A stretch of DNA of 64,000 bases from Schizochytrium sp. TIO01 (GCA_004764695.1 SMSO01000032.1:1324501-1388500), one strand, 5' to 3'; counted from the first letter of the stretch, positions 20,456-33,864 are shown. Numbers and translations are program-made. Notes: generated by a model from the letters alone, not told the origin.

Positions 20456-20483
<28 letters not shown>
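20456..20483. repeat. Homopolymer of 28 T
   Basis: Uninterrupted T run followed by an AAATTTT-rich segment. On the minus strand it is a poly(A) run, which could mark the tail of an old retroposed copy, but I see no coding relic or target-site duplication beside it. Confidence 0.9.
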
Positions 20484-20490
<7 letters not shown>

Positions 20491-23400
20491 GAAAAGCGGC
20501 GTTTTTCTAATTTTAATTTTTAAAAAAATAGTTTAGTTTTACATTTGTGGTACTATCGCTTCTAGTGGAAGTTCTATCTATACCTTTCAAAGTAAAACAT
20601 CTCATTAGAAAAGAAAAAGAAGGGGGGAAAAGGAGTCAATTCCTGAGGAACAACTTTCAACAGAAAAAGGAAGGGGAGCTAATATGTATAATATGAGAAA
20701 GAGGAATGAAAGAAGTTCGGAAAGAGAAAAAGAGAAGGAAGGAAGAACACTTTTTAGGCGCGGAGTGTGTTTATAGAGAGCGCGGGGCGCCCAGCTGACG
20801 GTTGAGAGGGGTCTTCGCTTAGATCGTGATTGCTCATTTCCTTCGATAGCTCAGCACGATTAACCGCGAGATTGGCTTTACTCGAACAGCCGCCTCGAAA
20901 GCCAGATTATTCGAGGGGTTCAACCTCTGCTCGACGCGGACATACAAATACCGACCGGGCCTTCCGAGATGGTCGTCGGCGAGACTGGTCTTGCATTTTT
21001 GTTCGATTTATTTCCTCAAGTAGTGCAACAGGAGGATCTACGAATCATGTCCTGCACAGGAAATGAATACCTTGACGAGATAGTACTATATCAACTCTAG
21101 CACAAGCTAATGGATATCAACGGCATAGAGTCTGCTGGAGCATTATATTCCCTTTGCATCAATGATATGATCATGAGTCTAGGGGGTTCGGAGACATTTT
21201 TTATCCTTTTGATGACTAACAAACAAAACGAAAAGGCAAATTTCAAAGGGAAATGGGGGAGTCATCTGCTTATACTGATAAAGGCATCTGCCTTTAGCGA
21301 TGAATCGTGGGGGTATAACTTTAGGAACAAGGCGCCAAAGGGCACCCACTTGCTGTACTACGCTACGGAAATGGAAAGTGACTTTCAATGATGAAACGTC
21401 CTCAGCTTGGCACTGCCCATGAAGCATGCTTACAAAAATTGAGCCATGACATATTTTACACTAGCCTTCGCTGACTGCCATGTCCAAGAGTCGTCATTTC
21501 GAGCCATCTGAGTAGTGGCCATGACACAACAAAACCTTGTTCTACTTGAAATAATTTTGAAATTTTGCAGGGATGGACAGAGTGCGAAGTTGGCCTTCTT
21601 GTGGGTTCTAAATCTCAGTTCGTAATTCGAATAAATATTCTTTTTTAAGCAGGCCAATAAAGTAGGAAATTGCCAGCTAGCTCATGCTTCAAATATGAAA
21701 GGAAACAATAGCATTTTATAATATTCTTCCTCGGTTTCCAGCAATTACTTTGAGCAAGGACGGCCCTTTTCACATAAAAATTCGAGCCGCTTATTTCATT
21801 GACACCTTTTCCACACTCTGCCAAGGTTGTACTCTTCTCTACACCATGGATGACCAATTTCACCGAACTCTAGACAAGCTTGTGCGTGCGCCATCCCGTT
21901 ATCAACATGTCTGATCCCATTCTATATTATACGAGCTCTCTTGGCCAGACGTTGCGGCCCTAACTTTGTCTCGTCCGACATTGTCAGCAAGATCTTTTTG
22001 ACCATCGATCGAATTGGATCTTGCAAACAAGTCAAATTTCCTATTCTAGGATTTTAGACTGCAACTGATCATAAAATAGTGAATCAGCGTCCTGCACACT
22101 TGTTACTCTCACGTCCCTCCACGGCCTTGCCTTGAGGCAAAGGAAAGTCAGCTCCTTGGCGGCCCAAAGAGTTGCACTTATCAATACTCAATACTCTACC
22201 TCAAAGCCTTCGCATCTCTCGTCACCAAATCGAATGTCCTAGTATTTGGGCAAATGAGTTAGTCTAGACTGCTGCGGGACGCCCCAACGTGTGGTTTGAA
22301 GCATGTCACACTACCTATTACTACTTGGTTTTGCAAAGCGTCCGACAAACTAGTGCTAGAATTAAGAAAGAAGAGGAAATTAACATATAGAAAAGAAACA
22401 GTCTCCTCTTTAGAGGAAATGCTAGGTGTACCTAGGCACTGGTGCAAAGCGGGTTCTTGGGGGTGGAGGGCTCATTGAATGTGGCCTTTTCTGCCAATTG
22501 TGCGGACGGATCGCTCGTAAGACATCGAGTGTGGACGAATGCTGCGCTTGCTTGCAGTTTCAGTCTGAAAATCCTACATGGTACTATGAGAAGACTTTCA
22601 CAAATCTTCTTGTTGACACGAACAAGTGTCTGCGGTTCGCTCAAGCTTTTGAATAAATACCACCTACTTTGTTGACAATGAACGTGCGGCTTTGTTGTCG
22701 CACGTGCTTTGGAACCATTATGCTTGTAGTTTGACGAGAAGAAAAAAAGGAGTCTTTAAAAAGAACCCAATCGTGTTGCTCTTTGAAAAAAAATAATCTG
22801 AAAACATTTTTTAAATTTTTTTAAATATGAAAATTAATTTAAAATGTAGAAAAGAAGCAATTATTTGGATGTCTATTTATTATAAGGTTAATTGAGCAAC
22901 ACTGCGCATGGAATAATAATGTGAAGGTCTAAATAAATTCAATGCCTTACAAAGTGAGAGGAGTGGTTCAACAGTTTGGCGAATTGGATTAGGTTTTTTA
23001 TTTACTTTATACTATTCACCATGATTAAACAATTCTGCACGTACATATTTGAGTAACGATCTGCTAAAGCTTGCAATGCATTTGAATGTGCTTATTCTTA
23101 AAGTTGATCGAAATCTTAAAAGTCAAATTGAATACCTCGTTCATTTCGAGTTGACAATTAGTTTTAAATACCTTTCCGGCCTCAGGGCGTCAGCATCCAT
23201 CGAACTCCAGACGCGAAAAGCCAACTTTCGGCAATTTGGCTCGACTTTATAAAAGATTTGCCTTAAAACAAAGAATTGAACGTTGCATGAATTGCGCATA
23301 TTCTCATCGTCTCCAAATTAGTTTCCAACGGTAGTCAAACGGTAGTCAAAACAAGTCCGCGCGTTATCCAAGAAAGTTTCACGGGAAGAGTCCTCACTGA

Positions 23401-24330
23401 TGTGATGAATGACTCTGCCGACCCGGGTGCCTTTTTCCAACCCTTGAGCTCAAAAGACTTACTCATTTTCATTGCCCAAACTAATCGAGGCATCGTATGC
23501 CGGAACCAGCACCTAATAATAGTAACAGCCTCAGAACCTGTGAAACAACAAAGTGTTTTGCCTCATTGCACCCCCCTTCATAAACAAGCTCTATAGCTTG
23601 AAAAGAAGAAGCAAGAGACAATTTAAATATTTAACGTCTCCAAATTGTCCGGCCGTGCTAGTTTTTCGCATTGTCTGCCTTCCCCGAAGAGGCTCCGCTC
23701 TTGCTACTGCTCCTTTCTCGAAGTTCATCAAGACTGAGCGTTATTAGCTAGAGCACTTATTCTATTTATTTACCTTTAAATTTTATACAAATAAAATGAC
23801 TTTATTTCATTAAGAAATCAAAATCTCGTACATAGTAAGCAGCAGCAGTCAATGAATGAATGAATGAATTAGTGTGGTATTGCCCTTTAAATGCACCTCC
23901 TCTTAGTCTGAGCATGGCTGCGTAAGAAGAGCATCGTTGATGATGACATATGGGTAAGTTTTCAAGAGCGTCCGGGCTTTAGACGCTAGACTTTGGCGCG
24001 CGTGCAAATGTGACCAACCATGACTTCGCTTGGTTTCAAGCGTCCCTTGTTTTTTCAAAGAGTACTCTAGCTAGAAGAAGAGGGGAGGGATTCCAAAAGA
24101 TGCAATAAGCTGGAAAAGGAGAGACAACCTTCCCTTCATAGTGTGCCGATTGGTAAATATTGTCCTTTGGCTTGTGAATCCACAGCCAAACAGCAGATAC
24201 TTGCACTTTGGCCAAGACTTAAGGCATAAGTTTTGCCTCTACTGTAGTTGCTTTGCCTCTGTGAGGTCTTTGGCTAGGTTTGATTTCACTTATTTCAAGC
24301 TATAGAAACTTGCTGCGCTGCACAGCGTTG

Positions 24331-24377
24331 CACGGCACTGCACTGTGCTGCACTGTGCTGCACTGTGCTGCACTGTA
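24331..24377. repeat. 10-bp tandem repeat CACTGTGCTG
   Basis: Three perfect CACTGTGCTG units (24341-24370) flanked by partial ones (CACGGCACTG, CACTGTA). Short imperfect dyads (GCAC/GTGC) are internal to the unit. Confidence 0.9.
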
Positions 24378-27300
24378 CCACACCCTGTTCCAAAACTATT
24401 CTATGACATTTTTAGAAGAATACAAACGCACAGTCCCTCATTCTCTTGAAGTTTCTTAAGAAGCAATTTGTCGTTTTATCGTTCGAGGCAAGCCAGTAGT
24501 GCCACCAAATAACTCACAAAGCTGCCTTACCCTTGAATTCCGAGTGAAAGGAGGCCTTTCGAGGTCACGACTTTATGCTGCTACGCAAGTTTCAGTCAGA
24601 AATCAGCACAATCCCATCTGCTGTGATTTTTATTTAATGTAAAAAGCACGTTTCATTGAAAAATAAACAAAGTTATAAAATTAATATATATTTCTCTACC
24701 TACTCGAAAAGTTACTCTACTTTGCTTCAAACCGCAGCTTTTTGATTTTTTTGTATTTTGTATTCTATAAATAAAAAATTAAAAATGGTTTTTAAAAGAG
24801 CAAATTTAACCTTCATTATTGAATTGATAATACTCTTTAGTATTATTCATTTTTCGTATGGCTTTAAAATAGAACACTGACCTGCTGTCTTTTAAAGTTC
24901 GAGCAACTAATAAGATTGGAGTCGTGTTCTCCACCACGCTGTTTGCTTTATAACTGATGGAAGCCTTAAAAACCTCGTTCGCGCCACTTTATGAGTCACG
25001 AATCATGAATCATTCGAACTTGAAAAATTTGTCGTTGGTATCCCGAAAGATCTCGACTTCCCAAACCAGACTGGACATACAGCTGCGCAAATCCCTAATT
25101 CTATGGTGGTAAAGCTGTTTGCATTCACGAAAAAAAAAAGAGGTTGATGGATGGCTCGCTTGCCTACTATGGTATTCTTAACCATACATACACTTTCACT
25201 CAAACAAAAAACAAAACTTCAAAGCACGCAATAGTCTGGTAAGTACCTACTTGCCTCTATATATGTTGTCTTTTCCTTTTGAAAGGTGATGTAGTCAAAG
25301 CTCGTTCGTACATAATTCTTTTGCTCCTGTCAGGAAGAAAGAAGCTCAGAGCATCACGTGCAAACAAAAGCGACTTAAAGCAAGCAAGTGCAGCTTAGGA
25401 ATCGAGGCGCGTTCAAGTCCAAATTCTTCAAATCCGCCAAGTTGCACGCACACACACCTATACTCGAACTTGAACTTGGGAAGACGCCATCAGCGGTAAT
25501 CTGCTCGATTCAAGATCTCTTTCCCGTCACTCATTCATAACTAGAATGTAATTATGCGAAATGAAATGCGGCTTTTTAGGGTACCTGCCTTGCTAGCGGT
25601 GCCTAGTGTAGCAAAGCCCTTACCCTGAATACTTCTACACTCACAGTTAGTCTCCTGCTAGCATCCTTATTATTCCTCCGAACTGCGATGGTATTCCGCT
25701 TATTCCGAAGTAAGAGCGAGCCAATATAATTATTAGTACATTCATTCATTCAGGCTGATGCGGCTCAGTATCCAATTCTGTGGCTGTGAGTGTGCGTCCC
25801 TTGGCACAACCTCAAGGTCTGCAGGTCTACAGAGTCCTAGGTGCGCGTGAGATGCGGTGAACTCCGTTTCCACAAGTCGGCGAGGTCAGCGGAGCTATAC
25901 TGATTGGTCACCGCAAGAAAGCAAAGATGCAGCAACCGACCGCTTTGGAAATAACGTGACGATTTTTTGTGTTTGCACGTGAAGACGTGCTTTCTGAGGT
26001 GAGTCGCCGCGCGTGCGAGTGAGTCATAATAGCCCCTATTCGCAGTAAGTAAACCAGCGCTAGCTGGAGCCGCTAGGTGGTCTTCTGCACGTATTTCTTG
26101 GGCTAGCTTGGCTCTTCCGTGATGCCTCCTTCAAACCCTCCCTACGCTGCAGGTGCTATAGTTCTTTTGCTGCGTGGACTCTTCCGTTTTAGGTGCGAGG
26201 CTGCATGGATGCCAATGTAGAACAGCGGGGAATCTGAGAGGGAGAGAGAAATGAGCGATACTAAAACAAAATACTAGGTACCTCCCTACCTGCCTGCCAA
26301 CTAACATTATGGGCATATTTTCAAGAAGAAGACATAGCCATCCATTGGAACATGGTGTTGCTCGCTGCTGACACCTGAAAGCGCGATGTCAGTCAGTCAG
26401 TCACGTGTGTTAGAGCAGCGCTGGAGAATCTATCGCAAGTCCGCAAGGAGCTTCGACGGCAGTACCTCTCGTCATACTTGTTCAGGGATCGCATACTCGA
26501 TATTCTTTCATGCGTCGCAAATGTATGAATGAATGGTAAGAAGAACTAGCACTGACCTTTCTCTTGCTTACTCTTCTTGTCTTTAGCCAGATTTACAGCA
26601 GGCAGGAGGGTAGCTGAGTACCAACGTAGACCTCTTGTCTTCGGCCCCAGGCAAGAGGGTTCAGAGGATCGGGAGGATCAAGATCATCAAGAAGACCGAG
26701 AGGAGCAGGAGGAGCAGCAGAAGGATAATAGGCCGCAAAAAACTGCGACCCTGCACAACAATAGTAACTTTTGGCGCATACCTTGAGATGAAGAAAAAGA
26801 AAAACTATTCCATAGTATTAGCTAAGAGTTGCCTAAAAGATGGCGGCCCACTTTGCACAGCAACGACATACCAACAAAGATCGCCTCTCATTATGATCGG
26901 GAATGGAGGAAAAGAACTTGCAATACACTTTCTCTGCTGCAGGAGCCTATGGATACAATAGGCCTAGTTAGTGAATACTATTTTAATTGAATTTTTCGTG
27001 ATCAGTGCACAACCAGATGAATATTATTTTCTTCTCTCACCTCATTCGGGCTTTATTACGAGTTTCTTTTAAAAACATTATTTACTGTTTCGCATTTGAG
27101 AATTATGTTTTAAAAAAGAACAGAAAAAAAATGATTATATGATATTAACTTACTAAAACTTATTTAAAAAGACGTCTTTGACACAGCAGAAGAAGCCTTA
27201 TATAACAGTCTAAAAGGGTGAGTAAAATTAAGAAAGAAAGTAGGAAAAAAATTAAAGGTGGAAACTGCAGCAGACTTGCTTCTTCCAGTTTGTGCCATGA

Positions 27301-28866
27301 AAAATATGTTTAATCATTTTTTGAATTCTGAATATAGAGTCTTTTGAGAATAAACATTGGAACGTTAGCTATGATTAAGTGATTAGTAGGAGATGTTCTG
27401 AGTTGAAGCGATAAATAGACGATTTTGTTTCCTTTTAGTCACAGTGTCTCCTGAAGAAGCGCATACTGAATAAGCGAGGCGGGCACGTGCGGAGTGAGCG
27501 TGAAAGACACGCGAAAGGTCTCGGATTGCTGGAGCTCACTTCGGCACCTGCTAACACCACCACCGTGCAGAGCATACATGCCACCATTGTAGCGCCTTGC
27601 AACCAACCCGATTGCCGCGGTAAAAAACCAGAGCAGATGTCTCTAATTCATGTTGCGGTCTAAGAGAAGCATCAGCAAAATGATAAAGCTCGCGTATTGT
27701 TGGCTGTAGTCGTTCGGTGTTTTCTTAATTTCATTTATTTTCAATGACTAATTATTTTCTTTTTCCTATATTTACTGTTTGAATAGTCTTTTTTATTAGT
27801 CTTTAATTAAAAGAAAAGAAAAGTAGGGCATTTCATGACCCACCATGGATGGAGAGTCGTTGAGGAGCCATATGGATGCCAGGGCGTGCGCCAAAGTTGT
27901 GTAGCGTGGATAAATGGCTCGCTATAGGTGAATAAAGATGGCGTGTACCTTAGCTTGATGTTTTACAAGACGTGCAATGCTCCATCAACCAAATCAATAG
28001 ATGAGGGTCACGCCTTGTTTATCTATTCCTTTCATTCTTACTTGTTCTTTCAGGTAGGAGGAATTCATTAGGACCATCATAAGCAACTCTTAAAACTCGG
28101 ATCATCGGAGTAAGCGGAAACAGCGAGCTGTGCAATTAACTGTGAAAGACGCTTATAGCTGGTTAGCGCCAAGAATACGTTGACACGTTCCATCGATTTC
28201 TCAAGCTGCAAGACATATCTCTCGAATGCAAGTGCAACCGGCCAGGTCTCCGCTCATGTAGTTGCTCAATGCTTGGAAAGATTTTAAGTCCCAATCATCA
28301 TTATCACGATAAAACCATATATCTCGACTTGCAGGCGGACAGTCTCGCTCAACTGTCTAAGAGTATATTGTTTCCGGTCCAGTCTTACCACCAACGGGCT
28401 CGGGCTCGGGCCCAACTGAAAGATCTCTCAGCTTTGGTGGAGCGGCGCGAAGCGTCCTTGACTGTTCACTCTGCTCTCTCAAGCGCTTCTTTGTGCTGAA
28501 GTGTATACCTTCAGGCTGCCAGAAGCTCGAACCGTTGATTGGCAAGGACATTTGGCCTGAACAAACTATTGACATTGGCCAACATGCTTTGAGCAGCACG
28601 CCTTTTATTCATTCTATGTAAGACTCGGGAAACTAGAAATTCGCAATTCGTACCCACGGAACTTACACAAGTTGGTGGCCGCAAGCACCAACATGCTATC
28701 GAAGATCGCGTCGCACGCCAGTCAATTTCTTAATTATAGAGCTGCCTCCTCGCTGCTAATCACCGACCTGATCCCATGATTGATTGCTAGAGCAAATTGA
28801 CCATCATGGTGAGAGACTCTAGATCAAGTCGCACCGCGTTATATGTTAGGTTCTGCACACTAGGTA

Positions 28867-29106
28867 CTACCACAGAGAAGGGACTGTGGCAGATCGTCCA
28901 GATGGCCGTTTAGTGAGAACTCTATATTGCAAAAATAATTCTGAGTTGGATTTCAATTTAGATTGGGCCCGAGAGATCTCTTCGTCACTGAAAGTGATCC
29001 CAAGAAAGTATGTATTTTCATCCTCACCAAACGCACATTCAACAAGCTCTTTGTAGATTGAGCCATCTTGAGTGGGACCAGCAGCACATAGATCAAGGAT
29101 GGACAT
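28867..29106 (-). pseudogene. Possible decayed coding fragment
   Basis: A 79-codon minus-strand frame with protein-like composition (KELVECAFGEDENTYFLG, then FSDEEISRAQSKLKSN). Just upstream, in another frame, lies a charged stretch (RCKRVERIWDKFSIGCKG) ending at a stop. This looks like a frameshifted remnant rather than a gene. I recognise no family. Confidence 0.2.
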
Positions 29107-31299
29107 TAACCCTTACAACCTATGCTGAATTTATCCCAAATTCGTTCTACGCGCTTACATCTTTCGGTTTTCATGTTAGAAGAGCACAGACAAGTTGCTC
29201 TCTGCTGGACTGCACTAGAAGGTAACTGTCTACTCAAGGATGTTTAATTGCCCTGGTACTGGTGTTAGTTGTGTCTTTTTCTTTTCCTTTGTTTTATATA
29301 AATTATATAATTACAGTTACACGTCGGAAAGTCAAGCAAATACTACCCACATAGACTTTGATAGGCATGAAACTCTATCCTATTATCTTGCATATTTCGG
29401 TTCTAGCTCAAGCAAGCGAACTTGCTCTTTCGTATCTCCGATTGTTAAAGTGTATCAAGAAAAGCAGCTGTTTTTAAATAGCTTCTTTAAGCCGAGAAAC
29501 TAGCCGTTATGCTGTATGCTCCTCTCATTTCCAGCACTTGCCTCAGCCTAGCTTTCTCATCCTTTGAGTGGTGTTGTAGTCTACTTTGATACCTCAAACT
29601 CTCACAAGCTTTTGATGTTCATGAACTTCCCCTACCTCAGACTTACCACTATAATTCGCGTAACCAAACATCTCGCGCCGGCATATAGCCGTCACAACCT
29701 AAAAGGTTGAAAATATTTTAAACTCCGTTTATTGAGTGAAAAAAGCAAAGCATGAGCAAGGAAGAAGTGGTTATCCGAGTGAGAAACGAGTTATTTATGT
29801 TCATTTTGAACTACTCTTTTCCGATGAGATGAAAAGTTTTCAGCAGGCATTATTTGTTGTTCAAGATTTCTTTGGTTTATAGCAGCACCTGTTGTTCATA
29901 GATCGACAATAAGCCCTTTTCAGGATATCTTTTTGGAGTCGAATGCTTTCATTTCAATTAAAACCTATCATAATGCCTAGGCTAAAAAGAGGTTTGAATA
30001 AGTACTACAACAGTTGCAGTACGAATATTGCAAAGTTGACTCTAATCTTCACAAAGAACTGTTAACTTTGCCTCGGTGATTCCTACAATTCATGTATTTG
30101 TTTAATAATCATTCAGTGATCGTACAAATTCAACAGCAATTTGTTCATACACACGAAAATAAAAGACATAGCAATTTGTCTTGAGTTAATGTTTTGATTA
30201 TAATTATCCATTGAAGTTCCCTCTAGGCGAAAAGTATATATAGCCCAGAAAACGCACTTCAATACGATGTGGTACTTAGATCAAAAACTTGATGCAAGAG
30301 ATGGTATGGTATGACTATGAACGATGCGGGAGCTATTGGAAACTGTACACGTTGGTGGAGGAAAATAGTATATGAAATAAAGGTCATCAACATATAGTCG
30401 CTGAAATTGTAGATAATCGGATGTGAAGGAGATAGCTATATACCTTGTATTGACTCGGGCACTAAATTTTCACTATTAGAGATCGACTTTTTATATATAG
30501 TTACCATCCCTGTACTCAAGCTTGGTACCTTTTTGAGAAATAGCCCTGTTTTTTTTGGTTTGTTTTTTTCAGAAACTGCAGTACTTTAGTAAAAAGAGGG
30601 CAGAGCTTTTACAATTATCTTCTGAGATTTGCTTATCACAGTTTGAGGAAAGAAGCTGTGTTGCAGATGAAACAAAGCCAACTTGGCAAATCAATCGTAC
30701 AGAGCTTCAGTTATCTTCAAATAATTATAGTACACCTGTTAGAGTTTACTAGCATCTATACCACTTTTCAGAAAGCATAGAAAAAAGAAAAGAAGAAAGA
30801 ATTTGAGAAAGGGTTAATTTTTTTTTTTCAGTTTTAGAAACATCGAGTTTTGTCTAAAGTCAAGGGCAACCAAGATTTTTTAGAGTCTCTGCTCACAAGG
30901 CTCGATTACTTGGCAGGCTCAATCAGAGGCTTGGTCGCATCAGAAAGCTCAAATTGGAGTCAACAAAAGAGTGTCCAGTCAGCATTGAGCTTTCACCGGC
31001 ATCGCATTTCAGAAAGAAACAGTCATGTTGGGTGCGATCCGGCTTGAAGAAAAAACAACAGTTGACATGTATAACAGCATCGGTCGATCAGAATAGCAGG
31101 AGTAAAGAATATCATCAATCAGTCAGACCGTACGTGTATGTTATGTAACACCGATGGGCCAGTTGTGTGGCCAAAGTCAATGGTGTCATCATCATTTTCA
31201 TCATATAAATTCCTTGCATCTAGCTACATGGTTAGTTAGCAGTAGCCTTCCGCCAGGTCAGAGAGTCAAAAGTAGCAGCACAGATAGTGTGGATGGAAC

Positions 31300-33864
31300 T
31301 TAAAAGTAAGCGACGTAGCAGTATTTGGTCGCGTCTGTATCCGGCTCCACATCGTTGAATTCCGAAGAGTCGCAAGTAATTGTTGTTTTGGAGTCATACG
31401 TCTTAAAAACGTATTCGTCATCAGCGCCATAGCGCACAATACCAGCTGCCTTCACAGTCCCCGACCCACCATCACTAGTAAGCTTAGAGAAGGACAAAGT
31501 AGTCTCAGCAAACCAGCAGAACTTCTTCTTGTTGGGGCGCGGGTCAAATCCAAATGTACCAGAGTTACACTTGAAGGTCGTGGCATCATCAAAATAATAA
31601 AATGCGTATGCATCATCGTAACCATAGCGTGCTACACCAGCCGTGGTGATCTTGCATTTCTTGTTGTTCTTGCACAGCTTCTTTGAAGGAAAAGTTAATG
31701 ACTTTGTTGAAGTGGGGTTGGGGGTCGGCGATGCAGTTGGGAAAGAAGTGGGGTATGCAGTAGGCGAAGCGGTTGGGTATGGAGTTGGGAATGCGGTGGG
31801 AAAGCCTGAAGGCTTGTTCGTAGGGCTGGGCGTAGTTGGGAATGGAGTCGGAAAACCCGTGGGACTGGGTGTAGATGCAGTGGGTGAGCTAGTAGGCTTG
31901 ACCGTAGGGTCACCGGAGTAAACGCACGAACCAGAACTGCATTCACCATGAGTACCCGAGGATGTCAAACAGTAAGTGCCATCAGCTTGGTTGCCAATGT
32001 AAGTGCTGCCTGATCGCCAGTAAGCACTGCAAGTATCTCCATCAGTACACTTGAGTCTGCAACCTTGGTTTGAATAACCGCAGGTGTCCAGTCCAGATGA
32101 GTTGCAAGGGTTGACACAAAGACCGCCAGAACCACAGTATCCTCCAGTGCAGGTTGTAGTAGCATCAAGAAGTTCACCATCAACGCAGCATTCCTCGTCA
32201 GAGAGAATACCGTATGAAGCTGTCGCACCTTCTGGAACCATGTAGTAAGTGCTAGTGCTGCACGAAACGTCCTTTGTGAGAACACAAGCTTTGCATCCTG
32301 AACAAGATTTGGAGCCATCAACACATTCGCATTCTTCGTCGTCATCGATCACCAAGTTACCACAGCCCGTACCGTCATCATAAATGGAAATGTACTCACA
32401 CGAATCATCGACAGCATCCTGGATTTCTGCACACATTTCATCACGGCGAGCAAGGCGGAAGCGGTACAGACTAGTGCCAAGAATCTTGCCGTTGCCGTAG
32501 TCCATGATACCTCCAGTCGTGCCAACGCCGTTCTCAAAAGAATGTTGAGCACCAAAGTTGTGACCAAGCTCATGAGCAAAAACACGAAAAAGGTTCGAGG
32601 TGTACAGAGAAAGGCCCGTGTTGTAGTTGTTGTTACATAGGACACCAACCCATGCAACGCCGATAGTACTGTCAGAAGAAGAGCATCCTGAAAAGTAGTG
32701 TGTGGAGGCAGCTTGATCATCATCATCAAGGTCCTGGACCCAAGAAGTGACAGTGTTGAGCTGGGTGTCCACATCACCAGGGCAGCCATCATCGTCAGTA
32801 TAGGAGATGAAGGCCGGCCAAGAGCTGGGAATGGTGCCATCTGTACCCATCCAGACATTGCTAATCACCAGCATCATGTTCATTTGAATCTCGTAGATTG
32901 ATGAAGACTCGGAGAAGGCTTCCTCAAACGCAGCGAGTGCGCTAGCATTTGTTCCGCCGACAGTATCGTAAAAGGCAACATCAGAAACAATGTTTACCAG
33001 CATTTCGTGAACGCGATCATCATCGTCGTAACAATCAGGGGTGAATGCATAAGCATCAGTAAGGCGGCGTCCCGAGGTGGGAATTTCATCCAAGTCAGCA
33101 GAGGCAACCTTCGGGTACTTGGGAGCGCGGGCAAGATTACGAAGAGTGTACCCAGAAGTACCCATGTCGGATAAAGTTCTGTTGTTGATACCAGGCACAA
33201 TGGCAAGATCAACAAGGTCGGCACTTTTAGCAATCACATCATCAGGCACTGACATGGCAGTGCAACCAGTGATATCCTCATTATCACTGCTGAGGTGACG
33301 GGCTTCAGTCTCCTCAGAAGCATATTTGTTCAGGTCACCGTGAAGGGCAGTGTCATGTACGCTGAGAATTTCGATCCAGTACTCGGAGTCCGGGACCACA
33401 GATAGTTGGCGGACATCATGATCTTTGAGGAAGCGGCTGCGGTGGCCAACGTGAACTGACCGTGTGCCGTTGCGAACAATAATGCTTTGAATGTTCTCTT
33501 CAGGGACATAAGAGCAAGTAAACCAGCCAAACTCGTGCGTGGCCTTGAAGGTGTACTTGGCGTGGCGGTTTTCTAGAGGGATGTCAACTTCTCCGTTGCC
33601 CACAGCCATGCGAATCTTACTGTTCTTGCCATAAAGATTTCTGGCGCGGGTGAGGTCGTGGGAAACAAACACATGTTCTCCCGCGCGAACATCAACATGC
33701 ACGGCGTTCTTGGTGAGCTGGCGCACGGTGAAATGTTCTACCGGGTGGAAGACGCGGTTAACCTGGCGCTGTGTGGTTTGGAATCCCCCAGAGTGGGCCT
33801 GCGCCCCCTCAAGCGTCACAAGGAGGGTCGCTAATGCCAGAACAACTGCTTTAATCATGCTCAT
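31300..33864 (-). CDS. Secreted adamalysin-like zinc metalloprotease, paralogue of 12088-14691
   Basis: 854 residues, colinear with the first protease throughout. Signal peptide 1-23 (MSMIKAVVLALATLLVTLEG); a second in-frame ATG two codons later is an equally good start. The prodomain carries Cys117 in GWFTCSY. A possible processing site is GRRL near 265-268. The catalytic domain has HELGHNFGAQH at 431-441 with catalytic Glu432, and the Met-turn GGIMDYG at 451-457. The disintegrin-like region begins CGNLVIDDDEECEC near 501, and the Cys-rich part runs to about 648. The Pro-Thr linker (653-719) is uncharged, using FPT, YPT and SPT in place of the Lys/Arg-PT repeats of the paralogue. The C-terminal pair of modules is conserved (VARYG/IVRYG, KKKFCWF, CYVAYF ending). 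It is likely an extracellular protease from the same duplication. Both genes are on the minus strand 16.6 kb apart, so this is not a tight tandem array. Confidence 0.95.
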   Translation of the reverse strand: MSMIKAVVLALATLLVTLEGAQAHSGGFQTTQRQVNRVFHPVEHFTVRQLTKNAVHVDVRAGEHVFVSHDLTRARNLYGKNSKIRMAVGNGEVDIPLENRHAKYTFKATHEFGWFTCSYVPEENIQSIIVRNGTRSVHVGHRSRFLKDHDVRQLSVVPDSEYWIEILSVHDTALHGDLNKYASEETEARHLSSDNEDITGCTAMSVPDDVIAKSADLVDLAIVPGINNRTLSDMGTSGYTLRNLARAPKYPKVASADLDEIPTSGRRLTDAYAFTPDCYDDDDRVHEMLVNIVSDVAFYDTVGGTNASALAAFEEAFSESSSIYEIQMNMMLVISNVWMGTDGTIPSSWPAFISYTDDDGCPGDVDTQLNTVTSWVQDLDDDDQAASTHYFSGCSSSDSTIGVAWVGVLCNNNYNTGLSLYTSNLFRVFAHELGHNFGAQHSFENGVGTTGGIMDYGNGKILGTSLYRFRLARRDEMCAEIQDAVDDSCEYISIYDDGTGCGNLVIDDDEECECVDGSKSCSGCKACVLTKDVSCSTSTYYMVPEGATASYGILSDEECCVDGELLDATTTCTGGYCGSGGLCVNPCNSSGLDTCGYSNQGCRLKCTDGDTCSAYWRSGSTYIGNQADGTYCLTSSGTHGECSSGSCVYSGDPTVKPTSSPTASTPSPTGFPTPFPTTPSPTNKPSGFPTAFPTPYPTASPTAYPTSFPTASPTPNPTSTKSLTFPSKKLCKNNKKCKITTAGVARYGYDDAYAFYYFDDATTFKCNSGTFGFDPRPNKKKFCWFAETTLSFSKLTSDGGSGTVKAAGIVRYGADDEYVFKTYDSKTTITCDSSEFNDVEPDTDATKYCYVAYF

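Larger units (their letters stand above)
14692..31299. other. 16.6-kb gene-poor region
   Basis: No open frame here is long enough, or of sufficient coding character, to call a gene. The region alternates between AT-rich tracts and short GC-rich patches (about 15580-15770, 16270-16700, 17000-17200, 17290-17520, 20750-21060). It contains purine-rich runs (15492-15556, 20590-20750), a pyrimidine-rich run (16925-16982), a 28-base T tract at 20456-20483, GAAA repeats at 19434-19462 and a 10-bp tandem repeat at 24331-24377. The frames 22426-22656 (plus), 22432-22644 (minus) and 28867-29106 (minus) could be relics, but I cannot identify them. Confidence 0.5.

Noticed and set aside
20456-20483. Poly(A) tail of a retrotransposon (minus strand)
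   Set aside because: No adjacent reverse-transcriptase or other coding relic and no target-site duplication could be seen.
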